A stretch of DNA of 26,273 nucleotides from CAYWFF01 sp964458085 (GCA_964458085.1 CAYWFF010000011.1:1-26273); one strand, 5' to 3'. Shown: positions 1 to 6,567, counted from the stretch's first letter. Notes: generated by a model not told the origin, from the letters alone. A program made the numbers and translations.

Positions 1-369
1 TTCAATAATTACAAAGTCACCAGTTATAAACGTGCCTATTAGCGGGAGCCAATTAGAACGATCATTGCAAATTAAGAAAGTATTAAACGGTTCTACCGCA
101 TTGTACTGCACTTTTTCCTCATTTAATTGTAGGTTCTGAAGTACCAAATTTACAAGTAACCTTTTTTCTTCAACTTCCGAACTAACAAAAAGCTCATGTG
201 CTCTATTTGCTAGATTAAGCAAGGTCTTTGCGCTTAGGTAATAGTTCTCTTCAGCATCTTCAAGAAGGGCTAGTTTTGAATCTATCTCTAGTACTTTGTT
301 TCTAAAGTCACATTGATATTTGTCATATTCATCTTCAGTAATCCTCCGGAAAAATGTATATTCATCGAA
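1..369 (-). pseudogene. C-terminal part of a large serine recombinase (N-terminus missing)
   Basis: An uninterrupted minus-strand frame encodes the typical C-terminal coiled-coil and tail of large serine recombinases: RRITEDEYDKYQ, then LALLEDAEENYYLSAKTLL, NLANRAHELFVSSEVEEKR, LLVNLVLQNLQLNEEK, and the late NDRSNW motif before the tail. This family cuts and rejoins DNA at short att sites through an N-terminal catalytic serine. The catalytic and zinc-ribbon regions are absent. Upstream of about 369 the frame stays open to a stop at 460-462, but the residues no longer look like the family, so this is a remnant, or a gene cut by deletion, unless the rest lies elsewhere. The frame continues past position 1, so the true C-terminus lies outside the window. 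The tail (NWLPLIGTFIT) overlaps the leftmost array repeat in frame. Family recognition is from motif memory, not from a search. Confidence 0.8.
28..51. repeat. Array repeat copy 1, inside the recombinase 3' end
   Basis: The 24-base core reads AAACGTGCCTATTAGCGGGA then GCCA on the plus strand. On the minus strand it encodes WLPLIGTF in frame with the recombinase body. It is the only copy whose right flank is recombinase coding sequence rather than a promoter or gene flank. This makes it the likely gene-resident attachment site. The tail continues off the left edge, so the array may extend further left. Confidence 0.75.
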
Positions 370-459
370 ATATATTTTAAGGGATACAAACTCAACATGG
401 ACTACGAACGGGCCCACTACTACTTTGATATATATAACTCCACAGAACAAATTGAATCC

Positions 460-563
460 TTACTTTAAATATTTGAGTGTTCTGGATAACGTTTCATACG
501 CAACAGGTTGTGAAACTCCTACAGTTACAAACATGTCCACTATGCGGAGCCATGATACTATAG
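460..563. repeat. Array repeat copy 2 with recombinase-like tail
   Basis: The core is at 529-552 (AAACATGTCCACTATGCGGA then GCCA) and is followed by ATGATACTATAGG. The minus strand reads SWLRIVDMFVTVGVSQ and continues open for 16 more codons to a TAA at 460-462. The tail has the same frame and layout as the other copies, but a different sequence after MF. Confidence 0.75.
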
Positions 564-564
564 G

Positions 565-608
565 TTGAACATATTCCCTTTTCTTGTTATAATTACAGCA
601 TTAACAAC
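565..608 (+). promoter_or_regulatory. Promoter and leader start of the first cassette gene
   Basis: -35 TTGAAC (565-570), 17-base spacer, -10 TATAAT (588-593). Six bases further the predicted transcript begins with ATTAACAAC (600-608), a nonamer shared with other leadered genes here. CTATAG (558-563) sits just upstream of the -35. Confidence 0.75.
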
Positions 609-673
609 CCAATCCGTGTTAATTCTTTCACGGAAATAAACTATTGCCGAGATGGCAAAAAGGAGTAGACGAG

Positions 674-1378
674 ATGTCTATCAATATTGTTCTGAACACC
701 TCAGGTATTGCCGACGCTCTTGCTGTATCCACTGCTGAACATGCTTTTGGAACCCTAAAAGGTGACGAAGCAAAAAACTTTTTCTTCAGCTCTATGAACC
801 TCATTAGGACTGAGAATCTGGGTACACGCAGGGACTATGAAGCCGTTTTCCAAAGTTTGCTGAACCGCAAACAAAAGGTGGTTGTCACCATCTGTATTTG
901 GAAAGATTGCCGAATAGTCAAGGGTGAACTTGAATACGCATCCAACTGGAAAACCGTCCTGGTGGAAATAGTGGATGAAAATGACGAGTGGAAACACATC
1001 ATCCGTGGTCTGATTGACTGGCAGGAAACCGTCCCCACCCTTAGGTTTGGCGACTTGAGGGATAAAAACCCAACCCAGAGTTGGCTTGAGAGGGAGGCAT
1101 GTAAAGTACATCACTGGTGGCGAGAGGACGGTGGTCTTCGCACTGCTGTGTTTTGTCCTGACCAAATGCACCCGCATTATCGGGTTGCATGCTTTGGCAA
1201 CCAGGTGCTTGCAAAGGTTTTCATCAGACTGACAGACCCAGACGGCTCTTTACGCAGGTCTTTGAGCTTTCCTGATGCATGTCCTCATTGCGGAAATGAA
1301 TATGATGCAATTGGGGAATGCGGGAACGAATGCTCAATCTATGCGGATGAACCTGCCGAACAGGAGTCCTGGTTGTAG
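674..1378 (+). CDS. Cassette protein of unknown function with C-terminal zinc knuckle
   Basis: Encodes 234 residues. I chose ATG 674 over an upstream TTG at 644 because GGAG lies eight bases before it. I do not recognise the fold. The body is soluble, mixed alpha/beta in appearance, with many Trp and charged residues. Near the C-terminus four cysteines (about residues 203, 206, 216 and 220, in CPHCGNEYDAIGECGNEC) form a likely zinc ribbon. It is a single-gene cassette: repeat copy 2 and a consensus promoter precede it, a strong hairpin terminator follows it, then repeat copy 3. The self-contained unit suggests cargo acquired by recombination. A nucleic-acid or protein-binding role is possible from the zinc ribbon alone, which is weak evidence. 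Confidence 0.85.
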   Translation: MSINIVLNTSGIADALAVSTAEHAFGTLKGDEAKNFFFSSMNLIRTENLGTRRDYEAVFQSLLNRKQKVVVTICIWKDCRIVKGELEYASNWKTVLVEIVDENDEWKHIIRGLIDWQETVPTLRFGDLRDKNPTQSWLEREACKVHHWWREDGGLRTAVFCPDQMHPHYRVACFGNQVLAKVFIRLTDPDGSLRRSLSFPDACPHCGNEYDAIGECGNECSIYADEPAEQESWL

Positions 1379-1397
1379 TAGAACATGCACTCCAGAG

Positions 1398-1444
1398 GGC
1401 GTCTTTCATTAGCGAAAGCTGTGGGAGACGCCTTCTTCTTTTTT
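1398..1444 (+). terminator. Intrinsic terminator of the first cassette
   Basis: Stem GGCGTCT (1398-1404) pairs with AGACGCC (1426-1432), followed by CTTCTTCTTTTTT. A competing inner hairpin CTTTC/GAAAG (1403-1418) lies in the loop. The tail frame of repeat copy 3, read on the other strand, stops at 1443-1445, in the T-tract. Confidence 0.85.
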
Positions 1445-1544
1445 ATACCCTTACTAGGCTTTCTAGTGAGCTCACTCTAATATCCATATAATCAATTTCG
1501 TAGTTAAGAAACATGCCCACTAGTGGGAGCCATGATACTATAGG
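1443..1544. repeat. Array repeat copy 3 with recombinase-like tail
   Basis: The core (1509-1532) contains the perfect palindrome CCACTAGTGG. The minus strand reads SWLPLVGMFLNYEIDYMD, then 12 more residues to a TAA at 1443-1445. On the plus strand it is followed by ATGATACTATAGG and the promoter. Confidence 0.8.
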
Positions 1545-1573
1545 TTGACTTAATCTCTATTTCACGCTATAAT
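1545..1573 (+). promoter_or_regulatory. Promoter of the second cassette gene
   Basis: -35 TTGACT (1545-1550), 17-base spacer, -10 TATAAT (1568-1573). The predicted start six bases later reads GTTAACTTTG, a variant of the ATTAACAAC leader start. Confidence 0.8.
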
Positions 1574-1642
1574 AATCATGTTAACTTTGAAACCGTCACA
1601 CTGCCAAAATTCAGCAGAATTAAATATTATAGGAGGAAATGA

Positions 1643-1999
1643 ATGAAAAACGAAGTCCGTTACAACGTTTATTGCATGTCGTGTGGTCAAGTATGGGTAC
1701 CCGGTGTTCTCACACATCTATGGTGGAAAGCTCAAAAGAGAGCACAGGAAGGTTTTCTTGACGCTCTGCCAGTATCTTCTCACGAATGTGGTTGCAAGCC
1801 CGAACGAGTTCATCCCGATGCTCCGTTCAGAGTTGTCGGCTATGACGATATGTGCAGAGACTTTGATATCCCCTTCTATTCCATAGTGCCTGCATTAAGA
1901 CAGTACTTGGAATTAGCACGCGACGGTATGAACATAGTGTTCTTTATAGGTGGGTCAGAGAAACTGCAAGAGCGTCTGAAGGAACTTGAGTGGGCTTAG
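1643..1999 (+). CDS. Small cassette protein with paired-cysteine motifs, unknown function
   Basis: Encodes 118 residues. The start ATG is preceded by a near-perfect AGGAGG seven bases upstream. An N-terminal CxxC (residues 11 and 14, in YCMSCGQVW) and a later CxC (49 and 51, in HECGCKPE) probably bind one zinc ion, as in rubredoxin-like knuckles. The C-terminal half (FRVVGYDDMC, then AALRQYLELAR-like helices, FFIGGSEKLQERL) has no motif I recognise. It is a self-contained single-gene cassette with promoter, Shine-Dalgarno site and terminator, between repeat copies 3 and 4. The neighbouring first cassette also has a zinc knuckle, but the two proteins do not look homologous. Confidence 0.85.
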   Translation: MKNEVRYNVYCMSCGQVWVPGVLTHLWWKAQKRAQEGFLDALPVSSHECGCKPERVHPDAPFRVVGYDDMCRDFDIPFYSIVPALRQYLELARDGMNIVFFIGGSEKLQERLKELEWA

Positions 2000-2031
2000 C
2001 TTATTTTGTTCGTGAAGTGAAGCATCCCGAT

Positions 2032-2092
2032 AAACCGCCGTAAGGTAGTGAGAAAGTCATCAGACATTTTCACAACCCCAAGGCGGTTTTCT
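2032..2092 (+). terminator. Intrinsic terminator of the second cassette
   Basis: AAACCGCC (2032-2039) pairs with GGCGGTTT (2082-2089), followed by TTCTATTTTA. The long loop holds an inner hairpin around GTGAGAAAGTC and GACATTTTCAC. The stop of the copy 4 tail frame follows at 2102-2104. Confidence 0.85.
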
Positions 2093-2101
2093 ATTTTAAA
2101 T

Positions 2102-2200
2102 TTATACAATTACCCACATACTTAGGTTTCTCAAATTCACGGCTATTTCAATTTCGTGCTTCAAAAACATGTCTACCAGGGGGAGCCATGATACTATAGG
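2102..2200. repeat. Array repeat copy 4 with recombinase-like tail
   Basis: Core at 2165-2188. The minus strand reads SWLPLVDMFLKHEIEIAVNL, then RNLSMWVIV and a TAA at 2102-2104. Differences from copy 3 in the core include silent third positions (CCC for CCA, CTG for CTA, GTA for GTG). The plus strand continues into ATGATACTATAGG. Confidence 0.8.
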
Positions 2201-2244
2201 TTGACTTAAATCTGATAATTTACTATAATCACAACATTAACAAC
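2201..2244 (+). promoter_or_regulatory. Promoter and leader start of the nucleotidyltransferase cassette
   Basis: -35 TTGACT (2201-2206), 17-base spacer, -10 TATAAT (2224-2229), six bases, then the leader nonamer ATTAACAAC (2236-2244), the same geometry as at 565-608. Confidence 0.8.
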
Positions 2245-2267
2245 AAAATAATAGGAGGGTAATTCCC

Positions 2268-2999
2268 ATGAAAGTGATGCAAGTCTTGCGTAGCCTGATA
2301 CCGTCTGAACACGAATCCTTCGCAATTGCAAAAGAGCTGGCTCAAATTTTACTAACCCATGGAGCTGAGGCTATATACCTTTTTGGTAGTGTGGCACGTC
2401 AAGGAGGAAGTAACAAGGATATTGACATTATTGCTATCGTTTCTGATGACATAGCAACGGAGTTTCTTAAAACACTACTCAGTGAAAGTAGAAAACTTCG
2501 TCTACGAAGAATTGATGGGTATTTTAACGCGGTAGAAACTCGTCTCCGCTCTGCCGGAGAACTTATTGGAATCTCTAAGTATGTCAATGAGTTCAACCGC
2601 ACATATGGAGACACCCGCTACGGAGTTGATATCTTTCTGTTTCCACCTGACTGGAGAACAAACCCTCTAGTGTGGGATGCCATCTCCTCCAGCGATTCTG
2701 CTTTCAAGGATAACGTCATTCGAGATGTACGCCTTTACAATCCAAGCAGAAATGCCTTTAATGGTATAGGTCTTAAGAGGCTATTTGCAAAGTACTCTCT
2801 TGCATACAAGTCTTATATGTACCGAACAAGCTTTCGAAGAGTGAACATGTGGTTGAAGTTATACAAACTTCCCGTTGTAGGAACCCACATAAAAAAATGG
2901 GACAACAGGCGCTTCTGGAAGCACCTTGACGCAAAGTTAATGAAACAAGGACTCGAGGGAGGACACCCAATGAGCCCCTACTATAACAAACAGGATTAA
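2268..2999 (+). CDS. Nucleotidyltransferase of the polymerase-beta superfamily
   Basis: Encodes 243 residues, from ATG 2268 with AGGAGGG upstream. The nucleotidyltransferase signature is clear: LFGSVARQGGSNKDIDIIAI gives Gly-Ser at 40-41 and metal-binding Asp 51 and 53, and the third acidic residue is probably Asp 121 in YGVDIFLFP. Enzymes of this fold transfer a nucleotide (usually AMP) from NTP to a small molecule, protein or RNA; the substrate cannot be read from sequence. The C-terminal 110 residues are basic and rich in aromatics (YKSYMYRTSFRRVNMWLKLY), so RNA or nucleotide binding is conceivable. It is a single-gene cassette, with no partner such as a HEPN toxin beside it. That argues against the usual MNT/HEPN pair, although a stand-alone antitoxin or tRNA-modifying role remains open. 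Confidence 0.85.
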   Translation: MKVMQVLRSLIPSEHESFAIAKELAQILLTHGAEAIYLFGSVARQGGSNKDIDIIAIVSDDIATEFLKTLLSESRKLRLRRIDGYFNAVETRLRSAGELIGISKYVNEFNRTYGDTRYGVDIFLFPPDWRTNPLVWDAISSSDSAFKDNVIRDVRLYNPSRNAFNGIGLKRLFAKYSLAYKSYMYRTSFRRVNMWLKLYKLPVVGTHIKKWDNRRFWKHLDAKLMKQGLEGGHPMSPYYNKQD

Positions 3000-3017
3000 A
3001 AAGTTGTTCGATATAGA

Positions 3018-3086
3018 GACCGCTCGTGGAAATTGAGAGTATCATCGTGGTTACACTACACCCTCTCATTCCTAGGCGGTCTTTTT
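3018..3086 (+). terminator. Intrinsic terminator of the nucleotidyltransferase cassette
   Basis: GACCGC (3018-3023) pairs with GCGGTC (3076-3081), followed by TTTTT. A nested GAGAG/CTCTC stem (3035-3039 with 3063-3067) closes the large loop. The copy 5 tail frame stops at 3086-3088. Confidence 0.8.
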
Positions 3087-3172
3087 CATTCCCACACCCA
3101 CACTGTAATTTCTATCAAACTCACCTCTACCACGACTTCTCTATTCAGAAACATGTCCACTAGTGGGAGCCA
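3086..3172. repeat. Array repeat copy 5 with recombinase-like tail
   Basis: Core at 3149-3172, with palindrome CCACTAGTGG. The minus strand reads SWLPLVDMFLNREVVVEV, then SLIEITVWVWE and TGA (3086-3088). Unlike copies 2-4, the right flank is CATGACCTACAAC and lacks the CTATAGGTTGACT promoter block. Eroded copy 9 has a similar right flank. Confidence 0.8.
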
Positions 3173-3228
3173 TGACCTACAACCCAAATTTTATTTACCT
3201 GTAATTAGAACCATGCTACTATTCTAGT

Positions 3229-3522
3229 ATGGAATCTACATCACAAAGACTAGCTCAATTAGAGGGCGATATAGAAAGAGAAGCACAAGAAGCAGAGGCA
3301 GATAGACTGTATCAATTAGCTATTCAAGAAGGACTCTTCGGGAAAGAAGATACAGAATCATATTCTGATGTTTATAACTATATAGTGCAAGGTATTGAGC
3401 CTGCGGATGAAGGCTTATTAAAAAAACTCCAAGATATTCAGCAAAGGGATAAAGCTGGTGAATGGGTAAAAGAACATCAACTAGGTTTTGACATTGAAAA
3501 AGCTGAACAAAACACAAACTAA
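3229..3522 (+). CDS. Small acidic coiled-coil protein, unknown
   Basis: Encodes 97 residues and is highly charged. The N-terminal 30 residues (QRLAQLEGDIEREAQEAEAD) look like an amphipathic coiled coil; there are no cysteines, membrane segments or signal peptide. The start has no Shine-Dalgarno site. Instead a -10-like TACTAT (3217-3222) lies exactly six bases before ATG, which predicts a leaderless mRNA, as for other genes in this window. It is the first gene after repeat copy 5 and, unlike the other cassettes, has neither the standard promoter nor an obvious terminator. No function assigned. Confidence 0.7.
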   Translation: MESTSQRLAQLEGDIEREAQEAEADRLYQLAIQEGLFGKEDTESYSDVYNYIVQGIEPADEGLLKKLQDIQQRDKAGEWVKEHQLGFDIEKAEQNTN

Positions 3523-3577
3523 TAGTAACCATTCTACTTTATGGTATACATAATTTAGCAACATAATAAGCTTAAAA

Positions 3578-4078
3578 CTAGGAACTTATAATTTCATAAA
3601 TCTCTAGAGGAGTTAAAGTACTGTCTACTAACGAAAAACCTCTTTGTCTAGCTTTCTTTTTCATTTCTTCAGCAGAAGATAAAATAAGCTCCCTCTGTTC
3701 AATAGTGCTCCCCATAGGATTCTCTCTACTACTGGTTTGAAATCGAGATAAAAGAACATTGTTTAACGTAACCAAATAAAACTTTTTGTCAAATAATTCA
3801 ACTGCTTCAAAAATATTATCAGAAAGGCCAAACAAATAGATTGTTTTGTATTTAGATAAATACTGTTTTAGAAAGTCCAGATCCCATAAAAACGTATGTT
3901 CATTGAAAAAAGTCGCATTAGCATTTGCAGGAAACTCTACTTTATTTCCTGAAAAATCAAACCACCCAGTTAATCCTTCTAAAGTATCAGCATCCGCTAC
4001 GGGTAATCCTTCTTCAGCTAACTTTGAAGAAACATAGGTCTTACCAGAACCTGAGGGACCTGTTACTAAGACTTTCAT
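3578..4078 (-). CDS. P-loop NTPase, small-molecule kinase-like
   Basis: Encodes 166 residues. A Walker A motif GPSGSGKT at residues 7-14 opens the protein, as in adenylate/shikimate-kinase-like and AAA_18-type P-loop proteins. The later STLTPLEIYEIIS tail is typical of these small kinases. The middle has Trp- and Phe-rich segments (GLTGWFDFSG, THTFLWDL-like) that may shape the substrate pocket. The substrate cannot be read. The gene is predicted leaderless: TATAAT on the minus strand (4085-4090) is six bases before ATG, with no Shine-Dalgarno site. It is divergent from the second P-loop gene at 4212. Both lie in the only multi-gene unit of the array. Confidence 0.8.
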   Translation of the reverse strand: MKVLVTGPSGSGKTYVSSKLAEEGLPVADADTLEGLTGWFDFSGNKVEFPANANATFFNEHTFLWDLDFLKQYLSKYKTIYLFGLSDNIFEAVELFDKKFYLVTLNNVLLSRFQTSSRENPMGSTIEQRELILSSAEEMKKKARQRGFSLVDSTLTPLEIYEIISS

Positions 4079-4084
4079 GAATTA

Positions 4085-4090
4085 ATTATA
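4085..4090 (-). promoter_or_regulatory. -10 element of a leaderless gene
   Basis: The minus strand reads TATAAT, six bases, ATG at 4078. No good -35 is visible. Confidence 0.65.
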
Positions 4091-4176
4091 CAAAATATAT
4101 AGTGAGTGGGCTGTAGTGTATATGAATCAACCTAGCGAGCCAATAATTTTTTTCCTTGTCATAACGGCAAAAACAT

Positions 4177-4205
4177 TTTTGACTTTCTGATACATATTAT
4201 ATAAT
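4177..4205 (+). promoter_or_regulatory. Promoter of a leaderless gene
   Basis: -10 TATAAT (4200-4205) is exactly six bases before ATG 4212. The -35 is either TTTTGA with a 17-base spacer or TTGACT with 15. Confidence 0.65.
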
Positions 4206-4211
4206 CCAGTT

Positions 4212-4829
4212 ATGATAGACAACTCAATAAGTTTAGAAAAAAACGAAGATATACAAAAAGTTCTTGAGTATATCAGTAACCTCTTGGACAAAAGCGACAC
4301 ACCTATACTTGTAGCTTTAGATGGCAGGAGCGGTACAGGTAAGTCCACTATAGCCAAACATATTGCTAAAAAACTAAATGGTAAAGAAATTGTTTCGGAT
4401 GACTTCTGGATAGGTGGAGATAACAAATATTGGGACTCTTTAGAACCTAAAGATAGAGCAGACAGAGCTATTGACTGGAAAAGAATAAGAACAGAAGTAT
4501 TAGAACCGTTACTAGCAGGAAAATCAGCTAAGTGGCATCCGTTTAATTGGCAAGAAGGGGAAGGGCTTGCACCTCACTTTATAACTTGCGAACCAACAAG
4601 ATTAATAGTCCTCGACGGTGCATATTCTTCAAGACCGGAGCTGTTGGATATTATAGATATTATTGTTCTAGTAAGAGTATCCGATGACCAAAAAAGACGA
4701 AATAGACTTATAAAAAGAGAAGGCGAAGAATACATGAACGACTGGCATAATAGATGGGACCCCGCTGAGATTTACTACTTCAATAAAATAAGACCTGAAT
4801 CATCTTTTGATTTGATAGTTCACAACTAA
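4212..4829 (+). CDS. Uridine-kinase-like P-loop kinase
   Basis: Encodes 205 residues. The Walker A motif GRSGTGKS at about 38-45 follows a hydrophobic strand (PILVALD), as in the uridine kinase/phosphoribulokinase group. A lid-like basic stretch (SDDQKRRNRLIKREG) and the aspartate-rich strand RLIVLDGAYSSRPELLDIID fit the same fold. Such enzymes phosphorylate nucleosides or other small metabolites with ATP in the cytoplasm; the actual substrate is uncertain. The start is leaderless. It lies 14 bases before the adenylyltransferase-like gene at 4844, which has its own -10, so the two may be co-expressed. Together they resemble small-molecule modification cargo. Confidence 0.8.
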   Translation: MIDNSISLEKNEDIQKVLEYISNLLDKSDTPILVALDGRSGTGKSTIAKHIAKKLNGKEIVSDDFWIGGDNKYWDSLEPKDRADRAIDWKRIRTEVLEPLLAGKSAKWHPFNWQEGEGLAPHFITCEPTRLIVLDGAYSSRPELLDIIDIIVLVRVSDDQKRRNRLIKREGEEYMNDWHNRWDPAEIYYFNKIRPESSFDLIVHN

Positions 4830-4831
4830 TA

Positions 4832-4837
4832 TATACT
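4832..4837 (+). promoter_or_regulatory. -10 element of a leaderless gene
   Basis: TATACT, then six bases (GAGAAT), then ATG 4844. It lies in the 14-base gap after the preceding stop. Confidence 0.6.
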
Positions 4838-4843
4838 GAGAAT

Positions 4844-5680
4844 ATGAACAAAAAACTTTTGCAAGATAAATATCCAGAACTATTAAACATAGTGGAGAAA
4901 TATGCTGATCAGCTTTCTGCCCTTTTGGGTGATAATTTTATAGGACTGTATTTACAAGGATCTCTGGCTATTGGTGATTTTGACCTTACCAGTGATGTGG
5001 ACTTTATTGTAATAACAAAAAAGGACCTAGATGAAAAAGAGGTTAAGGTTATTCAAGACGCTCACCTGAAAATTTACAATCAAGATAATCGCTGGGTAAA
5101 AAGGCTTGAATACTCCTTTTTTCCATATGATAAATTAACCCAACTTTCTTCACCTGCTAAAGATGGTAAATTTACAAATGAAGATGAAAGAAAACTTTGG
5201 TATTTTGACAACGGAAGCAAAAGTATAGAACGATCTGACCATTGCAATACAATAGTAACTAGATGGACCCTTAGAGAGAAGGGTGTCACAATAAAAGGCC
5301 CTGAAATAAATAACTTAATACCGCCTATACCAACCGAAGAATTAAGAAAGGAGATCAAGAACACTATGATTACTTGGGCAGAGGATATTAAGAAAAGACC
5401 AGACTATTTGATAAATCGCTTCTATCAATCTTTTATGGTACTAAACTATTCACGAATGCTGCAAGATTTATACGAAGGAAAAGTAACTTCAAAATATGAA
5501 GGCATTCAATGGGCAAAATATAACCTAGATAAAAAATGGACACCTTTAATAGATTTCTGCTGGGAAGAAAGAAAAGATACAGGTATTTCAATTAAACAAC
5601 CAATAAATCAAAAAATCTTCGAAAAAGCATTAGATTTTGTTGAATATGCAACAGACCTAGCAGTTAAATATGAGGTTTAA
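4844..5680 (+). CDS. Aminoglycoside adenylyltransferase-like nucleotidyltransferase
   Basis: Encodes 278 residues. The nucleotidyltransferase motif LYLQGSLAIGDFDLTSDVDF gives Gly-Ser at 39-40 and metal-binding Asp 51 and 53. The length and the helical C-terminal half (RFYQSFMVLNYSRMLQDLYE, GIQWAKYNL) resemble AadA/ANT(3'')-type enzymes with their DUF4111-like domain. Those enzymes adenylate aminoglycosides; distant members may use other substrates, so resistance is not established. The gene has a leaderless start and no Shine-Dalgarno site. It is the last gene of the multi-gene unit, and its stop codon overlaps the stop (opposite strand) of the copy 6 tail frame. The aadA family is also classic integron-cassette cargo. 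Confidence 0.8.
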   Translation: MNKKLLQDKYPELLNIVEKYADQLSALLGDNFIGLYLQGSLAIGDFDLTSDVDFIVITKKDLDEKEVKVIQDAHLKIYNQDNRWVKRLEYSFFPYDKLTQLSSPAKDGKFTNEDERKLWYFDNGSKSIERSDHCNTIVTRWTLREKGVTIKGPEINNLIPPIPTEELRKEIKNTMITWAEDIKKRPDYLINRFYQSFMVLNYSRMLQDLYEGKVTSKYEGIQWAKYNLDKKWTPLIDFCWEERKDTGISIKQPINQKIFEKALDFVEYATDLAVKYEV

Positions 5681-5760
5681 CTAACTTGGGTTACTAATAC
5701 ACTGTTAATGTGACTTAAGTCAATTTCGTTGATAAGAAACGTGTCAACCAGCCAGAGCCA
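5677..5760. repeat. Array repeat copy 6 (class B core) with recombinase-like tail
   Basis: Core at 5737-5760 (AAACGTGTCAACCAGCCAGA then GCCA). The minus strand reads WLWLVDTFLINEIDLSHI, then NSVLVTQVS and TAA (5677-5679). The core differs from copies 1-5 by a TGGCTGGTT block in place of CCACTAGTG, and shares this block with copy 8. Confidence 0.75.
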
Positions 5761-5764
5761 TTAA

Positions 5765-5793
5765 TTGTAAATCCATTTCAAACATCTTAAACT
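5765..5793 (+). promoter_or_regulatory. Promoter of the anchored protein gene
   Basis: -35 TTGTAA (5765-5770), 17-base spacer, -10 TAAACT (5788-5793), eight bases before ATG 5802. There is no Shine-Dalgarno site, so the mRNA is leaderless or nearly so. Confidence 0.55.
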
Positions 5794-5801
5794 AGATAAT
5801 A

Positions 5802-6488
5802 ATGACTCCAAAAGTGAAAAATTCCAAAGGTATAGCACACTTAAAGTTAATAATTGTGGCAGTTATAACTTTAGCCATATTAATAGTGATAATCTTACCT
5901 TTTATACATAAAACACAAAATAAACCATCTTCTGCTCCTGATATACAAAGCAACGAACCACAAAATAAACCATCTTCTGCTCCTGATATACAAAGCAACG
6001 AACCACAAAATATAGGAATATATGAAGGAGTTCCTATAGGAATTGATGTAAAAGAAGAATGGGAAACCTATGTTAGTCCGGAATACAATTACATAATCTC
6101 TAATCCTGGAGATTGGATTCTATATATAAATGATTTTGCTAATTCTGACATAAGTTTGCGCTTAAAATCTGATTCTACTCCCACAAGACACGGGTTTAGC
6201 ATAGCCGTATTTGAAAGACCTAAATATACCACAATGAAAGAAATGTGTGACAACGGTGAAATAAATGAAAGCACAGGAATACTTTGTAGTAAAGAAATCT
6301 CAACAAGTTTAACTAAAATTGGTACCACATCATGGGAAAGAATTAGTGATGACAGCATTGGAGTAGTTCCAAATTTTAACATAGTTCTCAGTACTTTTCA
6401 TGACAATAAAATTTTCTATGTTGTGTCTGAAGGGTATAGTATTGAACAGATTTCCGAGGTATTAGAGTCTTTTCGTTTTATAAAATAA
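5802..6488 (+). CDS. Membrane-anchored extracytoplasmic protein, PsbP-like
   Basis: Encodes 228 residues. One N-terminal membrane anchor (LIIVAVITLAILIVIILPF, about residues 19-37) leads to a short linker with a 15-residue unit QNKPSSAPDIQSNEP repeated twice. A globular domain of about 150 residues follows, probably outside the membrane. Its start (YVSPEYNYIISNPGDWIL) and its end (FYVVSEGYSIEQISEVLESF) match the plan of small PsbP-like or lipoprotein-type domains (YTNPEYGFSFKYPSDW in typical members), a fold common in anchored proteins of unknown role. Two cysteines (EMCDNG, ILCSKE) could form a disulfide. Start by a -10 eight bases upstream, no Shine-Dalgarno site. It is a single-gene unit between copies 6 and 7. 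Confidence 0.75.
   Translation: MTPKVKNSKGIAHLKLIIVAVITLAILIVIILPFIHKTQNKPSSAPDIQSNEPQNKPSSAPDIQSNEPQNIGIYEGVPIGIDVKEEWETYVSPEYNYIISNPGDWILYINDFANSDISLRLKSDSTPTRHGFSIAVFERPKYTTMKEMCDNGEINESTGILCSKEISTSLTKIGTTSWERISDDSIGVVPNFNIVLSTFHDNKIFYVVSEGYSIEQISEVLESFRFIK
5914..6012 (+). repeat. 45-bp tandem repeat, two full units plus a partial
   Basis: Units begin at 5914, 5959 and (partial) 6004, with CACAAAATA at each start. The two full units look identical. They encode the 15-residue Pro/Ser linker repeat. Forty-five bases keeps the frame, so copy-number change would only alter linker length. Confidence 0.9.
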
Positions 6489-6528
6489 ATTATTTTTTAC
6501 CCTATAAAACACACTTCTATTTCAAAGT

Positions 6529-6567
6529 TCAGTTACATATCAGATAGCAGGAATTTATCACTATAGG
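6529..6567. repeat. Array boundary copy 7: promoter side kept, core diverged
   Basis: The promoter-side block CACTATAGGTTGACTT is intact, but the WLPL core is absent. The minus strand encodes QPIVINSCYLICN and stops (6529-6531), where the other copies have QPIVSWLPL. It may be an old copy rearranged at the junction, or another core type. Confidence 0.5.

Noticed and set aside
28..563. Repeat as a tRNA 3' end used as attachment site
   Set aside because: No T-loop GGTTCRANYCC or cloverleaf can be drawn, although recombinase tails of similar look (WLPRVDSN type) are often encoded by tRNA genes.
320..568. Plus-strand frame of 82 codons
   Set aside because: It is antisense to the recombinase remnant and repeat copy 2, with no ribosome site or leaderless -10 at the right distance.
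644..673. Upstream TTG start for the first cassette gene
   Set aside because: The GGAG ribosome site falls between this TTG and ATG 674, at the proper distance for the latter.
2268..2999. MNT-type antitoxin of a MNT/HEPN pair
   Set aside because: No HEPN-like partner gene is adjacent, and the protein is longer than typical MNT antitoxins.
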